A program made the position numbers and the translations under genes. This document shows, one piece after another, positions 40,830-50,284 of a stretch of DNA of 64,000 nt. The notes under the pieces were generated by a model. The model searched no databases and was not told where the DNA came from. It saw nothing but the letters and a program-made list of their open reading frames with translations. Source of the DNA: Sulfuritalea sp. (lineage in GTDB: Bacteria; Pseudomonadota; Gammaproteobacteria; Burkholderiales; Rhodocyclaceae); assembly GCA_022842325.1 (NCBI GenBank), contig JALHPU010000003.1, positions 162,612 to 226,611 of the forward strand. Direction: 5' to 3'. Positions within the stretch are counted from its first letter, which is position 1, and every line of letters begins with the position of its first letter.

Positions 40830-43800
40830 CTACATGCTGCGCCGGTACTGGCCGCCGACCAGATACAGGGCATTCGAAATCTGCCCCAGCGAGCAGTGAC
40901 GCACAGCTTCCATCATCACCGCGAAGACGTTGCCATTGTCGATCACGGCCTGGCGCAACTTGGCCAGGCAGGCCTCCGCCTCGCCGCCGTTGCGCGTCTG
41001 GAAATCCGCCAGGCGTTTCAACTGCGACTGCTTTTCGTCCTCGGTCGAACGCGCCAGTTCGATCTCGCTGGCGACACCCGATCCGTGCGGATTGAGGAAG
41101 GTGTTGACGCCGATGATGGGGTAGGAGCCGTCGTGCTTCTTGTGTTCGTAGTGCATCGACTCTTCCTGGATCTTGCCGCGCTGGTAGCCGGTTTCCATGG
41201 CGCCGAGCACGCCGCCTCTTGAGGCGATGGCTTCGAACTCTTTCAATACTGCCTCTTCCACCAGGTCGGTCAGCTCCTCGATGATGAAGGCGCCCTGGTT
41301 CGGGTTCTCGTTCTTCGCCACGCCCCATTCACGGTTGATGATGAGCTGGATCGCCATGGCGCGGCGCACGCTTTCTTCGGTCGGCGTGGTGATGGCTTCG
41401 TCGTAGGCGTTGGTGTGCAGGCTGTTGCAGTTGTCGTAGATCGCGATCAGCGCCTGCAGCGTGGTGCGGATGTCGTTGAAATCCATTTCCTGCGCATGCA
41501 GGCTGCGGCCCGAGGTCTGGATGTGGTATTTCAGCTTCTGCGAACGCTCGTTGGCGCCGTAGCGGTTCTTCATCGCCACGGCCCAGATGCGGCGCGCGAC
41601 GCGGCCGATCACCGAGTATTCCGGGTCCATGCCGTTGCTGAAGAAGAAGCTCAGGTTGCCGGCGAAGTCGTCGATGTGCATGCCGCGCGCGAGGTAGGTC
41701 TCGACATAGGTGAAGCCGTTGGCCAGGGTGAAGGCGAGCTGGCTGATCGGATTCGCGCCTGCTTCGGCGATGTGATAGCCGGAGATCGACACCGAGTAGA
41801 AATTGCGGATCTGATGATGGACGAAATATTCCTGGATGTCGCCCATCATTTTCAGCGCGAACTCGGTCGAGAAGATGCAGGTGTTCTGGCCCTGGTCTTC
41901 CTTGAGGATGTCGGCCTGCACTGTGCCGCGCACGGATGACAGCGTCCATTCGCGGATCTTCTCCGACTCGTCCTCAGTGGGCTGGCGACCATTGTCCTTG
42001 ACGAACTTTTCGATCTGCTGGTCGACCGCGGCATTGAGGAACATCGCCAGGATCATCGGCGCCGGGCCGTTGATGGTCATCGACACCGAGGTCGCCGGGT
42101 CGCAGAGGTCGAAGCCCGAATACAGCACCTTGAGGTCGTCGAGCGTGGCGATCGAGACGCCCGAGTTGCCGATCTTGCCGTAGATGTCGGGACGCGGATC
42201 TGGGTCGCAGCCGTAGAGCGTGACCGAATCGAAGGCCGTGGACAGGCGCTTGGCCGGCATGCCTTCGGAGACCTTGAGGAAGCGCTTGTTGGTGCGGAAA
42301 GCATCGCCCTCGCCGGCGAACATGCGCGTCGGATCCTCGTTCTCGCGCTTGAAGGCGAACACGCCGGCGGTGTAGGGGAAGGAGCCGGGCACATTCTCGC
42401 GCATCAGGAACTTGAGCAGTTCGCCCTCGTCGTCGAAACGGGGCAGCGCCACCTTGCGGATCTTGGTGCCGGACATGGTCTCGTAGATCAGGCCGGTGCG
42501 GATTTCCTTGTCGCGAATCTTGACCACGTACTCGTCGCCGGCATAGGCCTTCTTCATGTCCGGCCACATCGCCAGCAGCTTCCTGGCGTGGGGCGTGAGC
42601 TGGCCGTCCTTCCAGGCGATCAGTTCGTCGAAATCTGCTGCGTTCTTCTTGCAGCTATCGAAGATCGCCTTGGCGGTTTTCAGCGACTGCCGCTCGCGCG
42701 CCAGCGTCGCCTGCTCACCGATGTGCTTGTGATAGCCGCGCAGGGCATCGGCAATTTCGGCCAGGTAGCGCACGCGGTCGGCCGGCACGATGGCGCGGCC
42801 GGCCGAGGAGTGCTTGACGTTGACCACCGGCAGCACACTCTTGCCGAACTTGAGTCCGCGCTCGGCCAGCCGCGGCGCCAGCGCCTGATACAGCGCGGTA
42901 ATCCCGTCGTCGTTGAAGCGCGCCGCCATGGTGCCAAACACCGGCATGTCGTCCGGCTTCTCGCCGAAGCGCTCGCGGTTGCGCTGGTACTGCTTGCGCA
43001 CGTCGCGCAACGCATCTTCCGCGCCCTTGCGGTCGAACTTGTTGATCGCGACGAAGTCGGCGAAGTCGAGCATGTCGATTTTTTCCAGTTGCGAGGCGGC
43101 GCCGAACTCGGGCGTCATGACATAGAGCGAGACGTCGACCAGCGGCACGATGGCGGCGTCGCCCTGGCCGATGCCGGAAGTCTCGACCACGATGAGGTCG
43201 AAGCCGGCCACCTTGCAGGCGGCGATGACGTCGGGCAGGGCCTTGGAGATTTCGGAGCCGGTGTCACGCGTGGCCAGCGAGCGCATGTAGATGTTCGCGC
43301 TGTTGCCAACTGAGTGGATCGCGTTCATGCGGATGCGGTCGCCCAGCAGCGCGCCGCCGGTGCGCTTGCGCGAGGGATCGATCGAGATCACGGCGATCTT
43401 CTGACTGTCGTCCTGGTCGAGGCGGAAGCGGCGAATCAGTTCGTCGGTCAGCGAGGACTTGCCGGCACCGCCGGTGCCGGTGATGCCAAGAGTCGGCGCT
43501 GACGAGACGGCGGCTTTCTCGTGCAGAGCCTTCTTGGCCTTCTCCGGCCAGGCGCCATTCTCCAGCGCGGTGATGATCTGCGCCAGGTTGCGCAGGCGCT
43601 CTGGACGGTCGGCGACTTCGAGCGCCTTGAGCTCCTGCGGTGCGCGCTTGCTGATGTCGAGGTCGCAGCGCATCACCATGTCGTTGATCATGCCCTGCAG
43701 GCCCATCTTCTGGCCGTCCTGCACCGAGTAGAGATGCGCCACACCGTAGTCGTGCAGTTCCTTCATCTCGGCCGGCACGATCACGCCGCCGCCGCCGCCG

Positions 43801-44111
43801 AAGACCTGGATGCTCTCGCCACCCTTGCTCTTGAGCAGGTCGATCATGTACTTGAAGAACTCGACATGGCCACCCTGGTAGGACGACACCGCGATGCCCT
43901 GGGCATCTTCCTGCAGGGCCGCGTTGACGATTTCCTCGACCGAACGGTTATGGCCGAGGTGGATCACCTCGACGCCGGTGGATTGCAGGATGCGCCGCAT
44001 GATGTTGATCGAGGCGTCATGGCCGTCGAACAGCGAGGTGGCGGTGACGAAACGCACCTTGTGCTTGGGCTTGTAGGGGACAAGTTTCGCGGCGATGCTG
44101 AGATCGGTCAT
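40830..44111 (-). CDS. icmF: Fused isobutyryl-CoA mutase
   Basis: 1093 residues from the ATG at 44111, the usual length for IcmF. Order: B12-binding domain (about 20-150, base-off His31 in LFDGHDAS), MeaB-like GTPase chaperone (P-loop GTGGAGKSS at about residue 205, NKFD near 345), linker, then the mutase TIM barrel (about 530-1093). It interconverts isobutyryl-CoA and butyryl-CoA. The barrel keeps Phe in '[10 protein letters not shown]' and Gln in 'PISQLAFTL', residues associated from memory with isobutyryl rather than pivalyl-CoA preference. It is divergent from an AraC-type regulator. A dispersed motif copy codes SAPTLG just before the P-loop. Confidence 0.95.
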   Translation of the reverse strand: MTDLSIAAKLVPYKPKHKVRFVTATSLFDGHDASINIMRRILQSTGVEVIHLGHNRSVEEIVNAALQEDAQGIAVSSYQGGHVEFFKYMIDLLKSKGGESIQVFGGGGGVIVPAEMKELHDYGVAHLYSVQDGQKMGLQGMINDMVMRCDLDISKRAPQELKALEVADRPERLRNLAQIITALENGAWPEKAKKALHEKAAVSSAPTLGITGTGGAGKSSLTDELIRRFRLDQDDSQKIAVISIDPSRKRTGGALLGDRIRMNAIHSVGNSANIYMRSLATRDTGSEISKALPDVIAACKVAGFDLIVVETSGIGQGDAAIVPLVDVSLYVMTPEFGAASQLEKIDMLDFADFVAINKFDRKGAEDALRDVRKQYQRNRERFGEKPDDMPVFGTMAARFNDDGITALYQALAPRLAERGLKFGKSVLPVVNVKHSSAGRAIVPADRVRYLAEIADALRGYHKHIGEQATLARERQSLKTAKAIFDSCKKNAADFDELIAWKDGQLTPHARKLLAMWPDMKKAYAGDEYVVKIRDKEIRTGLIYETMSGTKIRKVALPRFDDEGELLKFLMRENVPGSFPYTAGVFAFKRENEDPTRMFAGEGDAFRTNKRFLKVSEGMPAKRLSTAFDSVTLYGCDPDPRPDIYGKIGNSGVSIATLDDLKVLYSGFDLCDPATSVSMTINGPAPMILAMFLNAAVDQQIEKFVKDNGRQPTEDESEKIREWTLSSVRGTVQADILKEDQGQNTCIFSTEFALKMMGDIQEYFVHHQIRNFYSVSISGYHIAEAGANPISQLAFTLANGFTYVETYLARGMHIDDFAGNLSFFFSNGMDPEYSVIGRVARRIWAVAMKNRYGANERSQKLKYHIQTSGRSLHAQEMDFNDIRTTLQALIAIYDNCNSLHTNAYDEAITTPTEESVRRAMAIQLIINREWGVAKNENPNQGAFIIEELTDLVEEAVLKEFEAIASRGGVLGAMETGYQRGKIQEESMHYEHKKHDGSYPIIGVNTFLNPHGSGVASEIELARSTEDEKQSQLKRLADFQTRNGGEAEACLAKLRQAVIDNGNVFAVMMEAVRHCSLGQISNALYLVGGQYRRSM
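43485..43512 (-). repeat. Dispersed motif copy in icmF linker
   Basis: Minus-strand CGTCAGCGCCGACTCTTGGC. It codes SAPTLG between the B12 and GTPase domains. Confidence 0.75.
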
Positions 44112-44173
44112 GGCGACGGCTCCAGGATGGGCGGCAGAGCTTGCATCATAGGCAAAGGGCGATGGCGCCGCCA

Positions 44174-44203
44174 TGACACAAAACGACGATAACTATGCAT
44201 AAT
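44174..44203 (+). promoter_or_regulatory. Possible promoter of the AraC-type gene
   Basis: TGACAC (44174-44179), an 18-base spacer and CATAAT (44198-44203) lie 8 bases before the ATG at 44212. The transcript would have almost no leader, so either the message is leaderless or the true start is further in. Confidence 0.35.
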
Positions 44204-44211
44204 CCGCCATT

Positions 44212-45288
44212 ATGCCCAGCGCCGCCACCCCCTCCCGAAGGTCTGCCGGAAGCCCATCTACGGTTGCCATGGGCTTTGTCAGCGGCATCCTGTCAGGAGT
44301 TTCGCGAGCCGGACTGACGGCCGAGACCCTGCTCGAACATGCAGGAATTGCCACCCATCTGCTGCACGATCGCAGCGCCCGCATCCCGGTCGCGCGTTAT
44401 GCCGCGCTGTATCGCCTGATCAACGAAAGCCTCGACGACGAAGGTTTCGCGCTGTTTTCGCGCCCGCTGCGCCGCGGCAGCTTCGAGTTCCTCTGCCGCG
44501 CCGTGCTGTCGGCGCCGACTCTGGAGCAGGCGCTGGAACGCATCGCGCGCTTCCTGCATGTGGTGCAGGACGACCTCGAAATGGAACTGGAAACCAGCGG
44601 CAACGCCGCAGTCATCGTCATCAGCGAGGAACAGGAACTGCCGGTCGGCGCGGCCGGACGCGTGTTCGCCTACGAATGGCTGCTGCGCATGATCCACGGT
44701 CTCGCGGCTTGGCTGGTGGCGCACCCGCTGCCGCTCGACGAAGTCAGCTTCCCCTATCCGCCGCCGCTGCATGCGGCCGACTACGAACTGGTCTTCGCCC
44801 CGCGTTACACCTTCGACGCGCCGCGCCTCGAAGCCCGCTTCCCGGCGGAATGGCTGGCACTGCCGGTGCGCCGCGACGAAGCCGCGCTGCGGGTGTTTCT
44901 TGTCGATGCGCCGGCCAGCATCACCACGCTCTACCGCCGCGACCGCGCGCTGAGCCTGCGCGTGCGCGAGCACCTGCGCGCCGCGCTGCCCGAACAGCCG
45001 CCCTTGCCGGCGATCGCGCGCCGCCTGTTCCTTTCGCCGCGTACCCTGCACCGCCGCCTGGAAGACGAAGACACCAGTTTTCGCGCGATCAAGGACGGCC
45101 TGCGGCGCGAGCTCGCCATCGACTGGCTGACCAAGACCACGCGCCCCTTGAGCCGCATCGGCGCCGACCTCGGCTTTGCCGACGCCGCCGCGTTCTATCG
45201 CGCCTTCACTGCATGGACCGGCAGCGGCCCGCGCGACTATCGCAAGCGCCACAGCCCCGCCGGCTCAGCTTCGAAGCGCCCGGCGTGA
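44212..45288 (+). CDS. AraC-family regulator, likely controlling icmF
   Basis: 358 residues. An N-terminal effector domain of the 'arabinose-binding-like' PF12625 type (about 25-220) is followed by a C-terminal double helix-turn-helix (about 260-345, 'LSPRTLHRRLEDEDTSFRAIKDGLRRELA'). It is divergent from icmF with a 100-base gap. This arrangement suggests control of icmF, perhaps by an acyl-CoA or fatty acid signal. A dispersed motif copy lies at 44500-44525 (coding LSAPTLEQ). ATG at 44269 is an alternative start. Confidence 0.85.
   Translation: MPSAATPSRRSAGSPSTVAMGFVSGILSGVSRAGLTAETLLEHAGIATHLLHDRSARIPVARYAALYRLINESLDDEGFALFSRPLRRGSFEFLCRAVLSAPTLEQALERIARFLHVVQDDLEMELETSGNAAVIVISEEQELPVGAAGRVFAYEWLLRMIHGLAAWLVAHPLPLDEVSFPYPPPLHAADYELVFAPRYTFDAPRLEARFPAEWLALPVRRDEAALRVFLVDAPASITTLYRRDRALSLRVREHLRAALPEQPPLPAIARRLFLSPRTLHRRLEDEDTSFRAIKDGLRRELAIDWLTKTTRPLSRIGADLGFADAAAFYRAFTAWTGSGPRDYRKRHSPAGSASKRPA
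44500..44525 (+). repeat. Dispersed motif copy in the AraC-type gene
   Basis: GCCGTGCTGTCGGCGCCGAC then TCTGG. It codes LSAPTLE. Confidence 0.65.
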
Positions 45289-45515
45289 ATGCTTCCCGAC
45301 GGTGCCGGGAGGTCGGCCCCAAGGCCGCTCCATATGCCGGACGCCTGACCGCGTACGGCGCGACGGGTGCTGGTTTTGCGCTTTAGTTGGCGGGGCTGCG
45401 CGATCGTGACCGACAGCAATTCCCACGAGATACGCATTGCGCCAGATGTCGGCACCGCCATCAAGGCGGCGCCGGGCTGAGCAAGGCGCGGTCTTGCGCA
45501 TTGCTCTCCGGCTAC

Positions 45516-45842
45516 TTACTTCAAGGTCAGAACGAACGCCACCAGTGCCTTGATGTCGGCGTCCTTGACGGTTGCGTTGGGCGGCATCGGTATTTGTCCC
45601 CAGACCCCCTTGGTGCCCTTCTTCACCTTGACCGCCAACTGCTCGGCCGCCGTCGCGTCGCCCGCGTATTTGCGCCCAACCTCCTTCCACGCCGGCCCCA
45701 CCAGTTTCTTGTCCAGCGTATGACAGGCGAGGCAACCATTCTTCCTGGCGATGTCCATCGCCTCGGCTTCGGTTGCAGCGATTGAAGTGGCACTTGCGGC
45801 GAGCAGACAGCCGCCGGCAAGAATGAGGCGAATTGCTTTCAT
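45516..45842 (-). CDS. Periplasmic class I cytochrome c (c551/c552-like)
   Basis: 108 residues. Signal peptide (about 1-22, ending SIAA), haem motif C37-L-A-C40-H41, and an axial Met in 'IPMPPN' near residue 86, giving a mature mono-haem protein of about 86 residues. It starts 17 bases after the idrA stop on the same strand, so it is the last gene of the idr operon. It is probably the electron donor to IdrB/IdrA or to the di-haem peroxidases. That role is inferred from position. Confidence 0.85.
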   Translation of the reverse strand: MKAIRLILAGGCLLAASATSIAATEAEAMDIARKNGCLACHTLDKKLVGPAWKEVGRKYAGDATAAEQLAVKVKKGTKGVWGQIPMPPNATVKDADIKALVAFVLTLK

Positions 45843-45859
45843 GTTCCGGTTCCTTTTCT

Positions 45860-48535
45860 TCAGACGATGGGGCGCGGCTTGAGGCTCATGCGGGTAAGGT
45901 CGGTCTTGTATTCCGACTCACCCACCTTGGTCAGCGTGCCGCGGCCGAGCTTGTAGCGATAATTGTTGGTCATCGGATCGGGCACGGCCGAGACCACGGC
46001 ATTGGCCATCGACTTCGGCGTGTTGAAGTTCGACTTCGCCACGCCTTCCTTGATCTCGTCGGAGACGACGGCCACGGCCTTGAACTTGCCGACCGTGGTC
46101 TTGATATGGCCGTCCTTCATCAACTGGTTGAAGGTCAGGTCGGCGTCGAGCACACCCTGCGGCTGGCCAGTTTGGACATACACGGCATCATTGACGATCT
46201 CCACCCAGTCGCCGGACTCGATACCGCGTTTCTTCGCATCGTTCGGATGGATGATGATGAAGTTGTCCGGCCAGCGCTGATTGAGGTGCGGCTTGCGCCT
46301 GTCGTCAAAGCCGGATTGCCAGCTCTCGTTGATGCGCCCGTTGGTGACCCAGATCTCGTTCTTATCGGAGCGCGGCTTCACGGCCTCAAAGAACTGATAC
46401 CAGCCCGCGAACTTCCAGGGGCTCTTCAACAGGATGGCCTTTCCGGTAAAGGTATTGAAGGCGTGCATGAAGCCAGACTGAACCTCGGTGCCTTCCATCT
46501 CGCCCCAGTTATTGCTCGGATCGTGTAGCCGCTTGGTGCCGACCAGCTTGCCGTCGCGCACGCGGATCGGAGTTTGGATGCCGGTGGTGCCCATGGTGCG
46601 TAGCAGCTCGTGCCCCTTGACGCCCATTTCCTTGGCTTTGGTCACGAGCGGGTGATAGTTCAGCACACCGCCCCGACCGAAACGCGCCGCTTCCTCGAAG
46701 ACATCGTTGGAAGTCTTCCAGTTGTAGCTGCCGTCCGCCGTGTATCCCATTTTTTCGGCAAACTTCATCACTGCCCACCAGTCCGGCTTGGATTCGCCCG
46801 GCGCGTCGTAGAACTTGCTGTACAGGCGCAGCCTGCGCTCGGAGTTGCAACGCGTCAGATCGTCCTCGCCCCAGGTGGCCGCCGGCAGTACGAAGTCGGC
46901 GAAGTCGGTGCCGACCGGCTCGCAGGGATAGATATCGGAGTCGACCATCACCATGCCGCCGGAATCGACGCGCTTCTTCAAGGTTTCGAAAATCGCAGAG
47001 CGGTCCAGACTGGAAATCTGGTGCGGATTGCCGTTGGTCAGTTCCTTCATGCGCGCACCGAGGGCATCGGACGCCATCATCGCCGCGACCCAGGTGGTGC
47101 CGAAAACCCAGGCGAATTTCACTTCACCTGCCATCAACCAGCGGTCAAGGTTGAAATCCTTCTTGCGGCGACCCGGATACTTCTCCGGCGACAGCCAGCC
47201 GGAGCCGCCACCGGCACCCATCATGCCGCGCTGGTGGCCACCGCCGCGGGAGATCATCTGGCCGGGCCGATTGCCGGAACCGCAGATCAGGCCCAGTGCG
47301 GCAAAGGATGCGGTGTTCATGTAATTGTTGGACCAGTAGTTGCCCTTCTCGCACATGAACGAGGCTTTTGGCCGCTTGCCCCCCACCGGCCTGGCAATCC
47401 ATTCGGCGGCCTTCTGGATATCTGCGGCGTTGAGGCCGGTGATCTTCGCCGCCACATCGAGCTTCGACTCTTCCTGTGCCAGGATGAACTTCTTGTAGTC
47501 CTCCCAGTCGCTCTGCCAATTGCCCCACGTGGTACGCCACTGCCAGCCGGTATTGCGTGTGCCCCGGCCATACCCGGAATCGACTTCCCAGGGCTTGGCA
47601 ATCCATTTGTCGATGAATTCCTGGTCCTGCCAGCCATTCTCGATGACGATGCGCGCCAGTGCCATGTGCAACACCGTATCGGTGCCGATATTGATCGGCA
47701 GCCACATGCCGCGATCATTGGCCACGGCCCAGGCCACGCCCATGGTCTTGTGTGGCGTGACGAAGATCAGCTTGGCGCTGCCCGGCATCATCCATTGGGT
47801 AAACAGGGTGGTCTTGGTTTCGTAGGGATCGACGCCGGAAAGAAATGCCACGTCCGCCATCTGCCAGTCCTCGTAGCAAGACGAGAACGAATCGATGCCC
47901 GCATCGTCAAGGCCTGTGGCGTCATTGGTATTGGCGCACTTGTCGTGGGGCGCGATGCTGGGCGTGCCGACCGAGGTCATGCCCAGTTTGGTGATCGCAT
48001 AGGTGTTCTCGAAATACTGGTAGGAGTACATCTTGATCGCCCAGGCATGCTCGCCGTGTTTCGCGATGACGTACTTCGAGATGTCGGCCATCGCCTCGGT
48101 AGCGAGGTCCCAACTCACCGGCGTCAGCTTGCCATTGACCCGGATCATCGGCTGCTGCAGGCGCTCTCGGGTCTTGGTGTTCGGATTGAAGCATTTCTGG
48201 CCCAGCGTTCCGCCGCGGATCGAATGGTTGCCGCCGACGTTGACCACGGTGGCGTCCTTGTCCGGCGACACGATGACATGGTGGGGCTTGCCCTTGTGGC
48301 TGACCACGTTGTACTGGGCCGGGCTGACCCAGGCGCCCATCATGTTCTGGTGCGGAAAATCGGTCTTCAGCGCATTCTGGCTGGCGGCCGGGCCGCCTTC
48401 CTTGCCTACCGGCCAGCGATAGACCTTGTAGCCACAGGCCACCGTGCAGTAGTCGCAGGCGGTGGTCAGCACCTCGGCGTCCTTCGGCGGCAGCGGCACG
48501 CGATCGGCAGCGATGTAACGTTCGTCTTTGCTCAT
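45860..48535 (-). CDS. idrA: Iodate reductase catalytic subunit IdrA (AioA-like molybdopterin protein)
   Basis: 891 residues from the ATG at 48535, with GAGGAGA upstream. It has no signal peptide, so it would be exported with IdrB. Cys27, Cys30, Cys34 and then Ser105 have exactly the spacing of Cys21/24/28 and Ser99 reported for Alcaligenes AioA, so a 3Fe-4S cluster is expected. H197-x3-A201-x3-D205 aligns with AioA His195/Ala199/Glu203, an Ala at the molybdenum but Asp for Glu. R-GGG-H in SRGGGHQRG matches Arg419/His423. Arsenite oxidase is the alternative. The two di-haem peroxidases next door are the published mark of the iodate reductase cluster. Confidence 0.8.
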   Translation of the reverse strand: MSKDERYIAADRVPLPPKDAEVLTTACDYCTVACGYKVYRWPVGKEGGPAASQNALKTDFPHQNMMGAWVSPAQYNVVSHKGKPHHVIVSPDKDATVVNVGGNHSIRGGTLGQKCFNPNTKTRERLQQPMIRVNGKLTPVSWDLATEAMADISKYVIAKHGEHAWAIKMYSYQYFENTYAITKLGMTSVGTPSIAPHDKCANTNDATGLDDAGIDSFSSCYEDWQMADVAFLSGVDPYETKTTLFTQWMMPGSAKLIFVTPHKTMGVAWAVANDRGMWLPINIGTDTVLHMALARIVIENGWQDQEFIDKWIAKPWEVDSGYGRGTRNTGWQWRTTWGNWQSDWEDYKKFILAQEESKLDVAAKITGLNAADIQKAAEWIARPVGGKRPKASFMCEKGNYWSNNYMNTASFAALGLICGSGNRPGQMISRGGGHQRGMMGAGGGSGWLSPEKYPGRRKKDFNLDRWLMAGEVKFAWVFGTTWVAAMMASDALGARMKELTNGNPHQISSLDRSAIFETLKKRVDSGGMVMVDSDIYPCEPVGTDFADFVLPAATWGEDDLTRCNSERRLRLYSKFYDAPGESKPDWWAVMKFAEKMGYTADGSYNWKTSNDVFEEAARFGRGGVLNYHPLVTKAKEMGVKGHELLRTMGTTGIQTPIRVRDGKLVGTKRLHDPSNNWGEMEGTEVQSGFMHAFNTFTGKAILLKSPWKFAGWYQFFEAVKPRSDKNEIWVTNGRINESWQSGFDDRRKPHLNQRWPDNFIIIHPNDAKKRGIESGDWVEIVNDAVYVQTGQPQGVLDADLTFNQLMKDGHIKTTVGKFKAVAVVSDEIKEGVAKSNFNTPKSMANAVVSAVPDPMTNNYRYKLGRGTLTKVGESEYKTDLTRMSLKPRPIV

Positions 48536-48545
48536 GTCATTCTCC

Positions 48546-49124
48546 TCAGGCACGCTTGGTCGCAACGCTGGTCATGGCGCTATAGCCATAGACCAGGCCC
48601 TGGACGCCCACGGCGTAGATATCGTCGCCCCGGACTTCGAGCACGATCTGCGGCAGGCTTTCGGTGGCGTGGCCGGAAATCACCATGCCGTGTCGGGTCA
48701 GGTCGAAGGTGGTCAGGTGCAGCGGGCAGGGCCCGAGCGCCTGGAAGGCATCCTTGTAGGTGCCCTGCATTGGCCCGCCCATGTGCGGGCACTGCTGGTT
48801 GAACGCCACCACGTCCTGTTGCGCGCCAACCCCGCCGCCGCCTTTCACGCCAAGCTTGACGAGGATGTTCTGCACGTTGGGATAGGGATAGGCGAACTCG
48901 ACCGGTACGCCCTTTTTCAGCGCCGCGAGGCTGCCGATTTTGGTCTGCGGATAGGCCGCCTTGAGTGCATGCAGCGGCGCGGCTTCGGCTTCGCCCGGCA
49001 GGCCGATGGCCGCCAGCGTGACCATGGCGCCGCCGGCCAGCAGGAACTGGCGACGGCTCATGCAGGCGTGAGCGTCGTCATGGTGGTCGTGCTCGGCATG
49101 CACGGGAATCGTTTTTTCAGTCAT
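48546..49124 (-). CDS. idrB: Iodate reductase Rieske subunit IdrB
   Basis: 192 residues. A His/Asp-rich N-terminus (HAEHDHHDDAHAC) precedes a twin-arginine signal (SRRQFLLAGGAMVTLA), the export route for the IdrAB pair. The Rieske 2Fe-2S ligands are CPH and CPLH, about 16 residues apart. The two extra cysteines that form the disulfide in bc1-type Rieske proteins are replaced (CPHMGG for CTHLGC, CPLH for CPCH). This is seen in some AioB-type proteins and usually goes with altered potential. It lies 10 bases before idrA. Confidence 0.82.
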   Translation of the reverse strand: MTEKTIPVHAEHDHHDDAHACMSRRQFLLAGGAMVTLAAIGLPGEAEAAPLHALKAAYPQTKIGSLAALKKGVPVEFAYPYPNVQNILVKLGVKGGGGVGAQQDVVAFNQQCPHMGGPMQGTYKDAFQALGPCPLHLTTFDLTRHGMVISGHATESLPQIVLEVRGDDIYAVGVQGLVYGYSAMTSVATKRA

Positions 49125-49135
49125 GTCGAATCTCC

Positions 49136-50272
49136 TTATTTGACAGCCATCACGGGCGGAGGCAGCGGCTGGTAGTCGCCGGGCAGCTTGGGATCGTCGT
49201 GGAGCAAGGGTTCATCCATCGACAGCGCTTCGAGGAAGGCAACCAGGTCCTTCTTTTCCTGTGCGCCGAGCTTGAGCGACTTGAGGACGGGCGGCTTGTT
49301 CTGCGCGGGGCCTCCGCCCCTGTCGTAGAAATCGACGACGTCGGCCAGGGTCGCCAGCATGCCGTTGTGCATGAAGGGCGCGGTGTATTTCAGTTCGCGC
49401 AAGCTGGGCACGCGGAACTTGCCGATGTCCTTGGGGTTCTTGGTGATGAAGAACAGGCCGACATCATCGGCGGCGTTGCGATACATCGCCTCCGGCACGC
49501 CTTTCTGGTAGTACTGCCAGCGGTGGGTTACCTGGCTGATCGGGTCTTCCTTGTACTGGGGATGGTCCGGCACTCCCGTGGCATAGAACTTCTGATCCGA
49601 CGCCAGGGGCCCGTTGTGGCAAGCGATGCAGTTGGCCTTGCCGTTGTACAGCGCCATGCCGCGCTTCTGGCTGTCGTTGAGGGCCTTCTTGTCACCTTTG
49701 GCGTATCGGTCGAAAGGCACTTTCGCCGCATCCGACACGATGGTGCGCTGGTAGGCCGCCATCGCCCGATAGGCGTCATTCATGCGCGGCCATTCGCTGC
49801 CGAACACCTTCTTGAATTCGGCCACGTACTCGGGAATGAAGCGCATGCGCATCTCCATCACGGACGGATCGCCGTTGCCCGCGACGCCGCCTTCCGCGGC
49901 GGACGGTGCCTGGCCCTCCAGGCTGGTGACCGAGCCTTCCCAGAACAGTTTGTTGTAATAGGCCGAGTTCAGCACGGTCTGCGAGTTCCGCCAGTGCTTG
50001 GTGCCGGGGTAGCCGCGCGAGATCTGGCCGCCGTCACCCCAACCGAGGGACGGCAGATGGCAGGAAACGCAGGGCATCGATCCGTCGCCCGAAAGCCGGC
50101 TCTCCCAGAACAATTTCTTGCCCAGCGCCACTTTTTCCGGCGAGTTGGGATTGTCGGTTGGGATCGACGGCGGCGGCAAGGGGCCAAGTTTCGGATATTT
50201 GTCGGCGGCGATGGCCGAGAATGCGAGCAACATCGCGCTGGCGACCAGCGTGGTTTGAATGGTGTTTTTCAT
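49136..50272 (-). CDS. idrP1: Di-haem cytochrome c peroxidase of the iodate reductase cluster (IdrP1)
   Basis: 378 residues. Signal peptide (about 1-23), then two haem motifs, C68-V-S-C71-H and CIACH near residue 215, in the CCP/MauG fold. 'KFRVPSLRELKYTAPFMHNGMLATL' is the conserved C-terminal segment. In the published Idr model, P1 and P2 remove the hydrogen peroxide formed by iodate reduction in the periplasm. The P1/P2 labels follow proximity to idrB and may be swapped. ATG at 50272 has a GAGGAG site. Confidence 0.78.
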   Translation of the reverse strand: MKNTIQTTLVASAMLLAFSAIAADKYPKLGPLPPPSIPTDNPNSPEKVALGKKLFWESRLSGDGSMPCVSCHLPSLGWGDGGQISRGYPGTKHWRNSQTVLNSAYYNKLFWEGSVTSLEGQAPSAAEGGVAGNGDPSVMEMRMRFIPEYVAEFKKVFGSEWPRMNDAYRAMAAYQRTIVSDAAKVPFDRYAKGDKKALNDSQKRGMALYNGKANCIACHNGPLASDQKFYATGVPDHPQYKEDPISQVTHRWQYYQKGVPEAMYRNAADDVGLFFITKNPKDIGKFRVPSLRELKYTAPFMHNGMLATLADVVDFYDRGGGPAQNKPPVLKSLKLGAQEKKDLVAFLEALSMDEPLLHDDPKLPGDYQPLPPPVMAVK

Positions 50273-50284
50273 GACGTCGGCTCC

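Noticed and set aside
45860..49124. Arsenite oxidase aioBA
   Set aside because: Cofactor ligand spacing fits AioA, but two di-haem peroxidases follow in the same operon, no ars genes are near, and the active-site Glu is Asp. Iodate reductase explains the whole cluster better.
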